NCBI GenBank assembly: GCA_031310005.1
Contig: CM062388.1
Location: 1,054,001 to 1,118,000 of the forward strand
Direction of reading: 5' to 3'
Origin: Dactylellina haptotyla
Lineage: Eukaryota > Ascomycota > Orbiliomycetes > Orbiliales > Orbiliaceae
DNA: 64,000 bases
In this document: positions 24,319 through 37,117 of the stretch, piece by piece
Layout: every line of letters begins with the position of its first letter
Numbering within the stretch: position 1 is the first letter of the stretch
Made by a program: the position numbers and the translations under genes
The notes under the pieces: model-generated
Seen by the model: the letters and a program-made list of their open reading frames with translations, nothing else
Databases searched by the model: none
Told to the model about the DNA's origin: nothing

Positions 24319-26744
24319 ATGGGCGACGCACCGAAAAGAGACGTTAAGAATCACCTTCTCTTCGAAATCGCAACCGAAGTTGCGAACAGAGGTTGGTGTT
24401 CCATCTCCCCAATGACGTCGATCCGCCTCAACACGTTTTTGGTCGGCTTCGAGAAAACGCCGGCTCCCACTGACACGCGAGAAAAACATTCTAGTCGGTG
24501 GCATTTACTCCGTCATCAAGTCGAAGGCGCCAATCACCACCCACGAGTATGGCGGCAGATACACTTTGATCGGGCCCCTCAACCGCACTTCGGTGAGTTT
24601 TCAGTCTTTATCGCACGCGCCATTTCGATACAAAAGGAAAACGAATAACTGATTGGTCTCGGAATGTTTTGTAGGCGGCCGTCGAAGTTGAAGCTCTCGA
24701 TCCTCCCCCGGGCCCTATGGCCGAAACCCTCAAGTCTATGTCTGAGAGAGGCATTGGCTGGCTGTACGGAAGATGGCTCATTGACGGGGCCCCGAGGGTC
24801 CTCCTGTTCGACACAGGCAGTGGGTACGGTCACTTGGACGAGTGGAAGACGGATCTGTGGTCCACGGCTGGAATCCCTAGCCCTCCTGGAGATCTCGAGA
24901 CCAACGAAGCCGTTGTCTTCGGCTATCTAGTAGCGTGGTTCTTGGGTGAGGTAAGTTCTGATGAGAACCCAAAGCTCTCCACGCAAGCGTTAATCGCTAA
25001 CCACCCAAAATAGTTTGTCGTCCACGAGAAAGAAAAGGCAGTAGTTGCGCACTTCCACGAGTGGCTTGCAGGTGTGGGCATCCCTCTTTGCAAGCACCGA
25101 AGAATCGATGTAACCACCATCTTCACAACGCACGCTACCTTGCTCGGAAGATATCTGTGCGCCGGCTCCGTGGATTTCTACAACAATTTGCAGTACTTTG
25201 ATGTGGATTCCGAGGCCGGAAAGCGTGGTATATATCACAGGTACTGCATAGAACGCGCTGCCACACATTGCGCTGATGTATTCACAACTGTCTCCCACAT
25301 TACCGCCTACGAGAGCGAGCATTTGCTCAAGCGCAAGCCGGATGGTGTCCTGCCAAACGGCCTGAACGTCGTCAAGTTCTCCGCCATGCATGAGTTCCAG
25401 AACTTGCACGCTCAGTCGAAAGAGAAGATCCACGATTTCATTCGCGGTCATTTCTACGGCCACAATGACTTCGATCTCGAGAACACTCTTTACTTCTTCA
25501 TTGCTGGAAGATACGAGTACAGGAATAAAGGTGTCGATATGTTCATCGAATCCCTAGCACGTTTGAACCACAAGATGAAGACTTCTGGTTCCAAAATGAC
25601 CGTTGTCGCTTTCATCATCATGCCAGCTCAGACCCAGTCTCTCACCGTCGAAGCCCTAAAAGGCCAGGCCGTTATCAAGGCTCTCAGAGACACCGTCCAT
25701 GTTATCGAACAAGGTATCGGGCGACGTCTATTCGAGCGGTCACTGAAATGGCATGAGGGTAACGAACTTCCGGACGATACACAGTTGATGAGTTCTCAAG
25801 AAAGAATAATGCTCAAGAGGAGAGTGTTCGCACTCAAGAGAAACTCTCTACCTCCGATTGTTACCCACAACATGCTCGATGACTCCGCCGACCCAATTCT
25901 TAATCAGATCCGAAGGGTTCAGCTGTTCAACCACCCCTCAGACCGTGTCAAGATCATTTTCCATCCCGAGTTCTTGAACGCCTCGAACCCGGTCCTCCCA
26001 CTCGACTATGACGATTTCGTCCGCGGAACTCACTTGGGTGTCTTCTCGTCTTACTACGAACCATGGGGCTACACACCCGCCGAATGTACTGTCATGGGTG
26101 TGCCATCCATCACAACTAACTTGTCCGGTTTCGGCTGCTACATGGAAGAATTGATCGAGAACGCCTCGGATTATGGTATCTACATTGTAGACCGTCGTGG
26201 CAAGGGCGTTGACGACAGTGTCAACCAGTTGACGGAGTTTATGTACGAATTTACTAGTAAGACACGCAGACAGCGTATCAACCAGCGAAACCGTACCGAG
26301 CGATTGAGCGATCTCCTCGACTGGAAGAGAATGGGATTGGAGTACGTCAAAGCCCGCCAGCTGGCTCTCAGACGCGCATACCCACAGGCGTTCGACCAGA
26401 TGCAGAGCGAGATTGGCTTCTTCGATGGTACTGAGACGAAGGTATCCAGACCGCTGTCTGCCCCAGGCAGCCCAAGGGATAGGTCTGGAATGATGACGCC
26501 AGGAGACTTTGGCTCCCTGCAGGAAGGAAAGGAGTTGTTGAACACCGAGGATTATATCAATTGGAAACTTCCGTAAGTAACCCCCCACATATCACACTAA
26601 AAATATTTATCTCCTGTGACGTCTTACTGATATGAATTTGTGTACAGAGAGGAGGAAGATCCAGATGAGTATCATTTCCCGTTGACCCTCCGCTCTCCGC
26701 GCCAGAAGGGGATCAACGGTACCGATGGTACCAATGGTGCCTAA
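24319..26744 (+). CDS. GSY1: Glycogen synthase (GT3 family)
   Basis: Five exons (24319-24391, 24495-24592, 24675-24950, 25014-26572, 26648-26744) join in phase to encode 700 residues, close to the usual fungal size of about 700-710. It adds glucose from UDP-glucose to glycogen in the cytosol. The N-terminal sugar-nucleotide loop [13 protein letters not shown] is rebuilt across the first junction. The catalytic E-x7-E motif is in EPWGYTPAE. The Arg-rich segment [16 protein letters not shown] is the glucose-6-phosphate and phosphorylation-control helix of the eukaryotic enzyme. The tail [13 protein letters not shown] carries likely inhibitory phosphorylation sites. The long pyrimidine-rich leader upstream suggests regulated transcription. 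Confidence 0.96.
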
Positions 26745-27684
26745 GAATTTTGGTCTCCAGCCAAGAATGAGATTTACGACACCTCAAAAAGAATATAGTA
26801 TGCCGAACAATCACCATTTTCACCGCGCCGTTCTTTTTTTTTTTCCGTCTGCGCTTTTTGTTTTGTTGGAGAATTCGAAGCAATTCTAGCATTCCGTCAA
26901 TTCATGAAATAGCTTACATTTGCACTTTTGACTTGCATGACACCATGGAGGCGTTGACAACCGGGGGACGAGAAGAGGAGAGTGGTACAGGGGAGGGGAA
27001 GCAGAGCTGTATATCTGAAAAGCATTAGTCGCTCTTTAATGGATTGTGGAGGTTACTCGGTTATTGTTTAGTATCATTTTTGCTTTTCGTTTTTGAATGT
27101 TCGCAGATAGCTCTAGCTCTTGTCCTGCTTTTTTCCTTTTGGCCTCTTTATATCTTCTCTGTATTAATTTATATCTTTTTTGGTTCTTTACAGTCGTTTT
27201 AGCTCTCATGTGAAAAATACACCAAAACAAACCAAATTGTCTCCAGTGTTTGATGCCTGATAGGAGTAGCTTTAACAGGATAAAGTGATGTGAAATTCTT
27301 AATGCACCAGATAATTCCACTCTCTGGGCTCGGTTTTAGCGTCGCCCCAGACTTCAGATATTACTGCAACATTTCCCTGCCCATAAACTCTACAACCAAC
27401 CCTGTATTTCAAACTGCGTTGACCGGCATGTGTTTTCGGCAGGGGGGAAAGTCGGTAGACTCGACTGTTAGAATAATTCAAAGTTAATTAGTCATCCGAA
27501 GCGATGGCGAATCGATATATAAATGCGACTCGCTGATTCTTCCAGAAATAATGTCCAATATAACAACGAAGTCAATCCAGTTCAAACAACTCCTTCCCCT
27601 GGCCTGTTCAACCTTATGTGTATTCCGAATATCTCTAAAAGGGCAGAATATAAACATAAAGAAACATACGACGATACTTTCAAG
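26745..27684. other. Intergenic region GSY1-SDR
   Basis: It begins with the likely glycogen synthase 3' UTR, containing a T-run near 26826-26836, and ends with the promoter of the SDR gene. No additional gene is supported. Confidence 0.5.
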
Positions 27685-28868
27685 ATGCCATCCTTGCAGG
27701 GCAAAGTTGTGTTTCTTGTAAAGTTCCCCAAACCTAAGACTATATAATAACATGTGAATAATTCTAGTTTGCTAATTCATACCCTGTGCAAATAGACCGG
27801 CGCATCAATGGGTATCGGGGAAGCCATTGCGAAATCGCTGGCAGAAGCAAAGGCAAACTTAATTCTGGTTTCCCGATCTGAGGTAGATATAAAATGATCT
27901 AAAAATTATGTTAGACTGTATTGAAATATTGATCTCGTTTTCCCTAGGATAAACTATCGGCTTTAGCAAAGGACCTCGCGTCAACGTACCCCGATTCCAA
28001 AGTCATCTACAGAGCAGTAGATATTTCGAACCATGAAGCCGTCGAGGAAGCGGTTAAATCGTCGGTTTCAGAGATGGGCGATATCGATATCCTTATCAAC
28101 AATGTACGCTCACCCCATTCAAACAACTGACATCAAAAATCAATCAACCATTCTAGAATTCTTTCAAGTCCTCTAAAACAAACATCGAAATCAAAAGACT
28201 AATGTCTGTTTTTTTCAAAAGGCCGGTCTAGCCCTCGGCGCCCCCTCCACATTCCCCGCCCTCAAAATCACCGACATCCTAAAAATGAACTCCACAAACA
28301 TTAACGGCACAATGTTCGCAACTTACTGCGTTCTAAACAACTCCATGATTGCCCGTAAAGCGGGGACAATACTAACCATAACATCGGTAACGGGGCTCGA
28401 AGTACCCCCGTTCCCTGGCGAGGCGGTGTACCATGCGAATAAAGCGTGCCAGGAGGCATTCGTGAACGCGCTGAGAAATGAACTGGCGGGTACGAATATT
28501 AAAGTATTAACGTTACGGCCAGGTTGCGTGGCGACGAATTTTCACGCGCAGAGGGTTGGGTACGATGAAGGGATGTATAAATCATTTTTTGACGGGTTTC
28601 AGTGAGTATTTGTTCTTTTGATGTCTAACGAAGCGAAGCTGATGGTTGGGAAGACCACTTTCCTCAGAGGATATTGCACAGGCGGCGGTTTATATGTTGA
28701 GTCAGCCGTTGAATGTTTCGATCAAAGCGATGGATGTGGTTCCTACTGGTTAGTATTTATCTAAGGTCTTTTTAAATGATTCAAATAAATTTCGAGGTTA
28801 ACATGATGATTTTAGGACAACGATCACTGAATGTCTTTGATCGAACATGGAACGAACGGAATGCGTAG
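27685..28868 (+). CDS. Short-chain dehydrogenase/reductase, serine 3-dehydrogenase-like
   Basis: Six exons: 27685-27717, 27796-27882, 27948-28103, 28222-28601, 28654-28748 and 28816-28868. They join in phase into 267 residues. The first exon codes only 11 residues, and the first junction creates the cofactor motif TGASMGIG (residues 12-19). NNAG is at 91-94, and the catalytic triad is Ser147, Tyr162 and Lys166 in YHANK. The order and the C-terminal FDRTWNERNA resemble the NADP-dependent fungal YMR226C/YdfG group, which oxidises serine and related hydroxy acids. The true substrate cannot be told from sequence. The 28654 acceptor was chosen because it yields the expected PLSSEDIA segment. Its 3' end faces GUS1 with only 114 bp between stop codons. 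Confidence 0.9.
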
Positions 28869-28982
28869 GAAGGCATTCGAGAGTGATGCAGGATAAGACT
28901 TTTCATAAATATACTATATATGCTATTGTAAATAATATGCTATCCTAGCAATCGGTGAATATGGGCAACCGGTATAAGAAAT

Positions 28983-31298
28983 CTAAGCCTTCACCTTCCG
29001 CTCCTCCTTTCCAGTGGGGATATTGAAGAACACAGGCTTAACTCCCTCTTTCCATGCAACGTCGCACCTGTAGTATCCCTTTCTCTCGAATTGAATGATC
29101 TCACCCTGTTGCACATCTCTAACATTCACATCAGCAACAGCCTCGACTCTGAACTCAGTGTTGTCGTTCAAGAAGTCTTCCATCTTATCGTCCTCCTCAA
29201 GCTTGTCCTTGGTGATGAGGTAATCGAAGTCGACGAGATCGACGTCAACAACATCCTGGTTGGTAGCCAGCCATGTGATCTTCTTCTCGGTCTTCTTGAA
29301 GTCACCGGCAAGATGGAGCTTCATCGTCAACTTGGTGACTTTATCACCATCTTTGACTATAGTATCAACAATGGCGTTACCCCAATCCATCAATGTGACC
29401 TCCTCGCCTTCCTTGAAGCTCTGGCAATCAACCTGGTCAATCAGGATCTTTGGCCCGTAATGAACCTTCTTGGTTCCAACAGCTGGATTCTTCTTATGTT
29501 TTGGTTTCTCCTCAACGCTCTCCTTTGCATCCTCGCCGAGCAGCTCAACCTCAACAACACCCTCCTTCCACAACGCGGTGAACCGTGGTGCGATAGGGTC
29601 AATAACCTTCTTGTTGATGGCCCAGATGAGGGTCCAGTCCAGGTTAACGATATTCTTGCTAGGCCCCTGGGAGATGATGAAATCTCTCAAAGCCTCAATT
29701 GTCATACCGCGTCTCCTGATACCTCTAACCGTCGGGAATCGTGGGTCATCCCATCCCCAAACTCGTCCCATATCAACCAACTTGGTAAGCTTCCTCTTGG
29801 ATAACAAGGTCTTGACGAAGTTCAAACGAGCGAAATCCCAAATATCAACCTTGCGCAGGCCCAAGGCGTTCAACATCCACCAGTACTGATCGTTTCGATC
29901 ACGGTATTCGATTGTCCTCAAGGCATGGGTTACACCCTCGATGCTGTCGACGATCGGGCAGGCGAAGTCATATGTAGGGTACAGCTTCCATGCTGTTCCT
30001 GTGCGGTGGTGTGGGAATTCAATGTTGCAGCGGTAGATAACAGGATCTCTGAGAGCCTTGTTCGGGTCGTCGACGGAGATTTTGGCGCGAACGCAGTATG
30101 TCCTGCCTTTATCTGTGGCATTCTTCATTTCTTCAGTAAATATCTGGAGGTTATCGGCGACGGAAACATCACGTTTGCTGGATGCGATGCCCTTGAAACG
30201 CTCGTCACGCATCTAATCTCATTGTAAGTATATTTAATCGGTGTATCAAATCTTAGACGCAACATACTTGTTCTTGAGGAGTGTCATCGCAGTAGGCCTT
30301 CCCTTCCTTGAGCATCTGCACACAGTAATCGAAGAGCTCTTTGAAGTAGTTGCTGGTATAGGTAATCTGGTCACCATGGATGCCCAACAAGCTCAAATCC
30401 TCCAAAATGGAATCTTGGTACTCCTGCTTCTCCTTGCTCGGGTTGGTGTCGTCGAATCGGACAATCATCTTGCCCTTGTACATGTTGGCGAAGTACTGGT
30501 TCAACATGGCAGCTTTGGCGTGACCGATGTGGAGGTATCCAGAGGGCTCTGGTGGGAAACGAGTGACGACGCCCTTGTCGGTATTCTTAAGACCAATCTC
30601 GAAATTTCCGGACTGCACTTTCTTTCCGGGATTCGCAGCAGCACTAGCGCTCTTCTTGGCGGCTTCAGCAGCCTCGACGGCTTGGGTAACGGACGGGATG
30701 GACTCCAAATATTTCGACCATCGGTTTACATTGATGTAAGTGGGCTTGCGGATAAGAGCGTAGAATTGGGGGTTTCCGCGAAGAGCACCGTAGACGGCAA
30801 TATCGGCGATGGATGGGGTATATCCGACGATGAAGGTGCGGAGGGTAAGATGACTGTCGAGCTCCTCGATAGCTTTAGCAGCAGAGCGATAGTCCGCACC
30901 AATGAGCCGGGTAGCGGTGAAGGTGATCCATTCCTCCTCCTACAAGAAAATGATTTGTTAGAATATCACCTGTTTCCTGAAGCTAGGTGTTTGACTTCGA
31001 GAATGCTACTTACAAGCTTTCCACCTTTGCTGTTGGCGCCTTTCAAGACACTGCCGTGGGAGGCAAGAAGCTTCTCGAGGACAGCTTGGGTGCCGAAGAT
31101 TGGCTCGTCGTTCTCGACTTTGAGGGCGACAGGGTGGGTAGCTTTATCCGAGCTCACGAGATCGGCTTCGACGAAGGTGGTACCGATGACTGGATTGACC
31201 GCGGGGTCATTGGAGCGGTTGATAAATGAGACGGCAATAAGAGCCGGGTAGAAGGCGCTCAATGGCGCCTTATGGGAGATATCGAGCGTATACGACAT
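28983..31298 (-). CDS. GUS1: Cytosolic glutamyl-tRNA synthetase
   Basis: Exons 31298-31014, 30939-30268 and 30212-28983 are all in phase 0 and encode 728 residues, near the usual fungal length. It charges glutamate onto tRNA-Glu in the cytosol. Residues 1 to about 180 form the GST-like N-terminal domain that in yeast binds the Arc1 cofactor. The class I HIGH motif is at about 232-235 in PSGYLHIGHAK, and the KMSKR-type loop appears as LLSKRKL near 455-460. The C-terminal half holds the beta-barrel anticodon-binding domains of the archaeal/eukaryotic type. The second intron sits just before MRDERFKGIASSKR. It is convergent with the SDR gene. Confidence 0.96.
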
Positions 31299-32002
31299 TT
31301 TGATATGGATGATGTTTGGGGAGGGAAGAGTTTTTGGAAGGCGAGATGGTGGGGTTTAAATGGCGGGGCATTTCTGCTTTGGTGGGAGTCATTCCAACGA
31401 CTCAACACCTCGCCCGCCACCACGCCAATGTCACACCATCAATTGCAAGTTCACTTTTCCTATATACAATTCTACCTACAACGTTATGGGCTATGTTTCC
31501 CGGTAGATTCCGCAACCTAGATATTTATTGGCAATAAAAGCGATGTCTTTGCTAGTTTTCTCTTCTGGCTATCGCGAGACGGCCGAAGATGTGTATCAGA
31601 TATGCGATAGCCATAGCATGAGATCTTTAGCACTTTCAATCGATTACACAAAACTTGCATTGCCTTTCAATAGGGAGTATCCAGAGAATTGATATGCATA
31701 CAGAGTGATAGATTTTAAATAGAAACGCCCCCGTGAATTGGAATAGAACTAGCTAGTGCGATGATATACAAATACACAGAAGCACCACTTCGCTCCCTCA
31801 CGTTCACCCTACGGAACTGAGTACTTCTACAAAATCGGTTCGTTCTCGAGAACGGATGCACACGCAGGGTATACCACTTTGAAAACGAACCAAAAAACGT
31901 AACGAGAAATAACAACAATATGAAATAGTACACTAGCCCCAGCTACCAGTAATAAGTGCTCAATTGATTTCTGTCGTTGTTAAAAAAACAAAGAATAACA
32001 TC
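31299..32002. other. Intergenic region HID1-GUS1
   Basis: Both neighbours are on the minus strand. The right-hand part before the HID1-like stop (31700-32002) is probable 3' UTR, and the first 200-250 bp upstream of 31298 should be the GUS1 promoter. Nothing else is visible. Confidence 0.5.
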
Positions 32003-35000
32003 CTAAATAACCGCAGACCTTGCATTCTGACTATCCGGCACCCCGCTACTGCGGCGGCTATGCTGCGGTCTAGTAGGACTAGTAATGGCCGCAGCAGCCT
32101 GCGCGCCAGCATTACTCAACGCCGATATATTCACATTACTCAACCGATCCATCAATGTCGTTGCTACTGCGTCCACGGCGCCCTACGCAAATGTTCTCAT
32201 TAGTATTGCCAATCACTCTCTTAAAATGGGAGAAGAGGATTTATACCTTCGGTGCCCTCAAACTCGGTCCTTCCGGCGCTGTTTCTTGCACCTTGAATAG
32301 TCTCACTGATGTTCCGTTCCACACTCCGACAGTTCCTTTACCGACTTGCATCTCGCTAACAAAGATAAAGCCCCACATTAAACTCTCATACCATCCTAGC
32401 GCCATCGAACTCCACTCGAATGTGTAGCATTTAATCGGCGTAGGTTCAACTCCCGGAATTTCAGTCGTTCTAATACGCTCCAACATCGATGTATTGGTAG
32501 GTGTAGGTTCCACCTGCTGTGGTTGTTGTTGTGGTGGTGGTAGCCCCTGGGGAGCAGTGGCAGTGGTCGGGCTTGCGACTGAGTTCTGTCTGGAGTGTTT
32601 CGAAAGAACTGCACGTAGCTGTGGGGAGAGCTCTTGGATAACTGTTAGGATCGTGTGGAGGGGTAAAAGTGGCAGCCAGGTTTCGATCTATTCGAGGACT
32701 GGTTAGTAAAATTATCGCATATCAATGCTATCGAGGTTAACTCACCCATTCCGGGCTTGGTACAAATTCTCCTGCGGAATTGAACGCCATGCTTGTTGTG
32801 CTTCCGATACTCATTGTACTATTCTGTCTTGAGAGTTGACCAACGGGTAGTTTGCCTCGGGCTTTCTCACTCATACCTCTCAACTGAATCGGAACTGCAT
32901 CATCAATAGAGTTTGCCCGAGATGATTCAAACGCTGTTGAGGTGGGAGTCGCCATTGCAGAAGAAGCCATCGTAGAAGATCGTCTACGTGCCATACTCTC
33001 ACCGTCCGAGTCGTCCGAGTCCCCGATAGTAAAGGTTTCCGGGTCTGCCGGGGTCATTGGAGTGTTGGGTACTTCGGTATTAGAGCGAGATACTGTTGGC
33101 GACTCGGGCTGCATAATGTCACTAGCTGAATCCTTTTGCATCCTCCGTTGTTTTTCGATTTCTTCTCGCCCACTCTCGAGGGTAAATGACCTGAGAGTCT
33201 CGAAGCGTTTGTGGGATCGAAGGATAGCATATACGAACGATGGGTTGGCTGTACACATATTAGCAAAATCCGACGAGCGTAAGAGGTATAGAGGGCTTAC
33301 ATGAATATTGGTGTTCAATAATACTATTCATAGCTTCTAACAGAGAGTGCAACAGGGCATGATTCGATTCATTCGCCAGTAAGAACGACGGCGAGCTCAT
33401 CGACGTGAACAGCTGAACAAGCTTATTGCTCGCCGCCGAGGATAAATTCTGAACATAGGGCGAAACATTGCTGATAATAGCCAGGAGCGCCGGGTATATA
33501 GCGCCAAACTTCCCTTTACTGCTAGTAATTAAATTGTATATAGACTGGTAATCCGTTAGATTGCGTGCTATACAGGATAGAGAATAGAGCGCCACTTACA
33601 ATTATAACGTACTCCGCATAAGATCCGGCAAACCCAGATATCCGCACGCTCGGGGGTAACAGATTTTGGTTCTCGAACTTTTTATTCAGACTCTTTCCAA
33701 ACTTCGGTTCGGAAGATAGTGTTTGCAAAACGAAGACACACATCCTGACGACCCCGGACTTTGAGGCATCCGTTCGGTACTCTAGGGCGTAGTAGATCAA
33801 AAGCACAACGAAATCCAGCGACCTATCTGTTTCTATCAGAAAGGCCCGGAATCTCTTGTTGCACTGTAGACTCTCCCAGAACAACATGATGATTTCTGGC
33901 GCCCATTTTAACGACTTCTGAGAACCGGGGAGATATGATGCGCTCGCCTGGATGGGTTGGTTTAATACTCGGGTCATCCCGTCGACGAGGAATTGGAAGT
34001 CCTGGGTTCTGTGGAGTCGGCCGAGGTAGTGGCGGAAGTTGTTCTTCGGCTGCGGGTCTGGATACCGTCCCTCCGGAATAGGGTATAATAATAATATAAG
34101 TAGCATGTGTAATGAATAGGTAACCAGGACCTGTCTGGAGTCCGAGAACACCACATGGTCGTACGGTAGCCTCCATGAAGCGGCGTTATATTTAAGGGTC
34201 GTATTTAAAAGCGAACAGAGCACCGACAGCACTACCTTCTTGTCGGAGTTTGTGACGAGGTATGTGAGGGCTCGGGTGCCCTTGACTGGTAACGAATTCG
34301 ACGGGATATACATGGCCCTGCTAGTGATCGCGATTAAGAGTCGAAGAATCTCTATTCGATTGGACTCGCTCTCCTTTGTGATTGCCATGGATGTATTACA
34401 TCCGACGCCACTTTGCCAAATCGCATAGGTAACCTTTGTCTTGCCGGTAACCGGAGTGACGGGGACGGTGAAACCAGCATAGAAGAGCATGTCCAGCAAT
34501 GTATCGATCAATTCCTCGGCGAGGGGCTTTATCTTTTCGACCTTGGGCGGTTCCGGGGGTGCGTCCGGGTTGGCTTCGTCGAAGATAACCTCGGGCTGCT
34601 TGACCTTCCTCTTCCTGGAGGTCCAAAAGAACTTGTCCTCCCATGATTCCAAAGCATCGTTTTCGTAGAGGTAGGGCAGCAGACGTGTGAGAACACGAAC
34701 GCAGTTCAGTGCTTCCCGTTCGGGAGCTGCCTCGGGTTCTGGGAAGGCCGGGTGGTGTCGCAGAGCGAACAGTCGGTTGGTGAGAGCGGTTATGAGGGTC
34801 TCAAGGTTATCCAGCGAGCTGTCTCTGGTCCGGCGAATGTCCGCCGGAGAGAAGAGAGTGAAGACATCTTCGGCGGTCTCGGGGAGTTCCCAGAACTACG
34901 AAATCACAATGTACGATATTAGCGACCAGAAAGTAGGAAGCATTTCAAAGTAACAACAGGGTTCGGGCTCGCCAACCTGACGCCAGTAAGGGTCATCGAC

Positions 35001-35072
35001 AGGAATGGCCTTCTCTTCGGCCAAGCGAAAGACGCCCTTCTTGAAGGAGAGCTTGGAGTCGGCTGCACCCAT
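32003..35072 (-). CDS. HID1: HID1-family membrane-trafficking protein
   Basis: Six exons (35072-34977, 34895-33600, 33544-33301, 33248-32746, 32687-32247, 32182-32003) keep phase and give 919 residues. The protein starts MGAADSKLSFKK, which matches the N-myristoylation pattern (Gly2, Ser6) and the conserved start of HID1 proteins. The body is helical, with family blocks such as YVIISIYNLI, NHALLHSLLEAMNSI and IETWLPLLPLHTI. In animals HID1 acts at the Golgi in dense-core vesicle formation; the fission yeast relative Ftp105 works with a deubiquitinase at Golgi/endosomes. A fungal-type disordered Ser-rich insert lies between the conserved C-terminal blocks, and the tail is Ser/Ala-rich. The acceptor at 33544 was chosen because it avoids a stop and restores the IISIY block. 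Confidence 0.9.
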
Positions 35073-35823
35073 GTTCCGCTGAGGGTTCTAGCAGCTGTCG
35101 TCAAGCTGTGAGGTGACCGGGAGATCCCGAGGGTTTTGTTTGGAGTCGCCCGCGGGACTTGCTTTGTATGCGTGAATATAGCCGGTTTCTCAGAGCATCT
35201 AAACAACGCCGCGGCTCTAACTAATAATAATATGGCGAAGAGTTGGAGAGTAGAACAGTGGAATAGTAAAGGGGTTCCTCTTCTTTTGTGCGAATGCGAT
35301 CAGATGACGTACGTATACGGACTCAGGAGGCTTTGATCAAGTCCGAGACCACGGCGGCAGTTAAATCGAGAAGCTGGAGAGCTGGTGTTTTGTGCCACCA
35401 CGTTACAGGGGCCTTACGAACACATCGAGCTTCACATTCATTAGTCCGCCCATTAATCGGCCCGCGCCAAGAGGCCGCGGCAGGCTGTGGCGTGTTGGCG
35501 CCACGCCAAATTCACTTCAAAAATTTGCATCGGATTTGAATGCTCGGAGCAGAGATGTCCAAGTTAAGTTGGTTTACGAGGCTAGCTAGGTTGAATAAGT
35601 GAATGGGGTTGACATGTGGCTGAATGCACAGCGTATATCGTATTGAAAGAGGTAAATAGAATCCAAATACGGCACTCGCTATTCAGAGACAGTTGACAGA
35701 ACAAAAGTTAAAAAGAGTGCGATTATGGGTATTATTAACGAGTTTTGCAGAATTTATATACAATAATAATGATTTGACCGGGTTTCTCCATTAAGAGGTG
35801 CTATTCCATCTCATGCTACCGAT
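35073..35823. other. Intergenic region HID1-thioredoxin
   Basis: It holds the promoter of the HID1-like gene on the left and the 3' UTR of the thioredoxin gene on the right. Short frames in the middle have no protein character. Confidence 0.5.
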
Positions 35824-36207
35824 TTACTCTCCAATCTTGACCCCGGCAGCCTGTTTCTCCAGGGCCAGCTTGCCCAGCTTATCGGCCGCAGCCTTCAGAG
35901 ACTGGATATCAGCACCTCGGATGAGGGGCTTGCCGTTGACCGCAACTTGCTTGCCGTTCTTGAAGTACATGAATGTGGGCATGGCGGTGACACCATATTT
36001 TGCGGAGATGTCGTTGTTGTGGTCAACGTTGATTTTGGCGAAGGCGAGGTAGCCTGGCACGGAGGCCGCCTCGGCGAATTTCTCGTACTGCGGGGCTATC
36101 GCTTTGCAAGGACCGCACCAGTCTGCGTAGAAGTCTGCGATGACGTACATCGTCGAGGAGAGGAGGGACTCGAACTCAGAGGAGCTGGAGATGTGCTGGA
36201 CCGTCAT
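35824..36207 (-). CDS. Thioredoxin
   Basis: A single-exon gene of 127 residues. The redox-active site WCGPC is in FYADWCGPCKAIAPQ, and the conserved cis-proline follows in TAMPTFMYFKNG. It reduces protein disulfides in cytosol or nucleus, using electrons from thioredoxin reductase. The protein is about 20 residues longer than a minimal thioredoxin; the extra is a Lys/Ala-rich C-terminal helix (KLALEKQAAG). No targeting peptide is visible. It faces the POM34-like gene across a 0.9-kb gap. Confidence 0.94.
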   Translation of the reverse strand: MTVQHISSSSEFESLLSSTMYVIADFYADWCGPCKAIAPQYEKFAEAASVPGYLAFAKINVDHNNDISAKYGVTAMPTFMYFKNGKQVAVNGKPLIRGADIQSLKAAADKLGKLALEKQAAGVKIGE

Positions 36208-37117
36208 GGCTGCGGTTGGTTTGTTCGAGGTGGGCGTTGGAGGGGTTCGGATTGATGTTTTTGAGTTGGAGCGAGAGATGTTATCTGCTCTTTAGAAATG
36301 CTTGAAACTCGGAAGGATATCTTGGATTTGCTAGACTTGAGTTTCCGTAGAGATTCTGTAATGTCTTGTTCGATTGAGATTTCGATGTTTTCCAGATCCT
36401 TGAGAGATAGTCCAGGGGAGTCCTTATATAGACAGGTTCCTGCGTCGCTTATCTTATCACATAAGAAGGCTTAGTGGGATTTGTAAGTGGCTGTGGCGCG
36501 TGGTTTCCAGAGTCTTCGCACCAAACGAGTCCAGGCCTTGGGAATTCCAAAACATTTCCGCGTAGATATATTCGATACTGGCGAGTTGGAAATATTAATA
36601 CCAACCTGCTGAGTAACACCCATAGTGGTTCCAAATACTGGGCATTTTATAATCATCAATCATGGCACAACCGGCGGTGGGACCGAGGGGTTGCCCGGGG
36701 CGGTATAGCTTTGGACTCTAGCGCAATCGAGCTTATCTATCCATATATGGAGCTAAGATGCATACTGTAGGCCACGGAGGAGCATCCCCGAGGTATTATA
36801 CATAGATTTTATTTAAATGTATTTATGAAAGAATATTATTATGCGGTCTTGCCACTGCCACTAGCGCTACATTAGAATGGTGTGGCTGGTGACATGGCGA
36901 CCGCAAAAACAACACGAACTTTCCCGCCCGAAACAACCAAACCGCCCAATTTAATCAACCACCGCCAGACAACCTCTCCCGTTCCCTCCCATTCCACATT
37001 CTCTCCTCATAACACCGCCACGACAACCGACGCCCACACGACACACGACACCCGACGACGACCTCTCGACGCGACGCCTCCATCGACTCCTCCTCCTCCA
37101 CCAGCAGCCTCTTCGCC
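36208..37117. other. Divergent intergenic region
   Basis: Lies between the thioredoxin start (minus) and the nucleoporin start (plus), so it must hold both promoters. The last 200 bp are C/A-rich leader sequence. No other feature is seen. Confidence 0.5.

Noticed and set aside
29091-29804. Plus-strand frame of 237 residues opposite GUS1
   Set aside because: Antisense shadow of the glutamyl-tRNA synthetase gene, whose protein is unambiguous.
34860-34900. Apparent frameshift at the start of the second HID1 exon
   Set aside because: Recounting the bases showed the frame is continuous (GAT GTC TTC ACT CTC); it was a reading slip.
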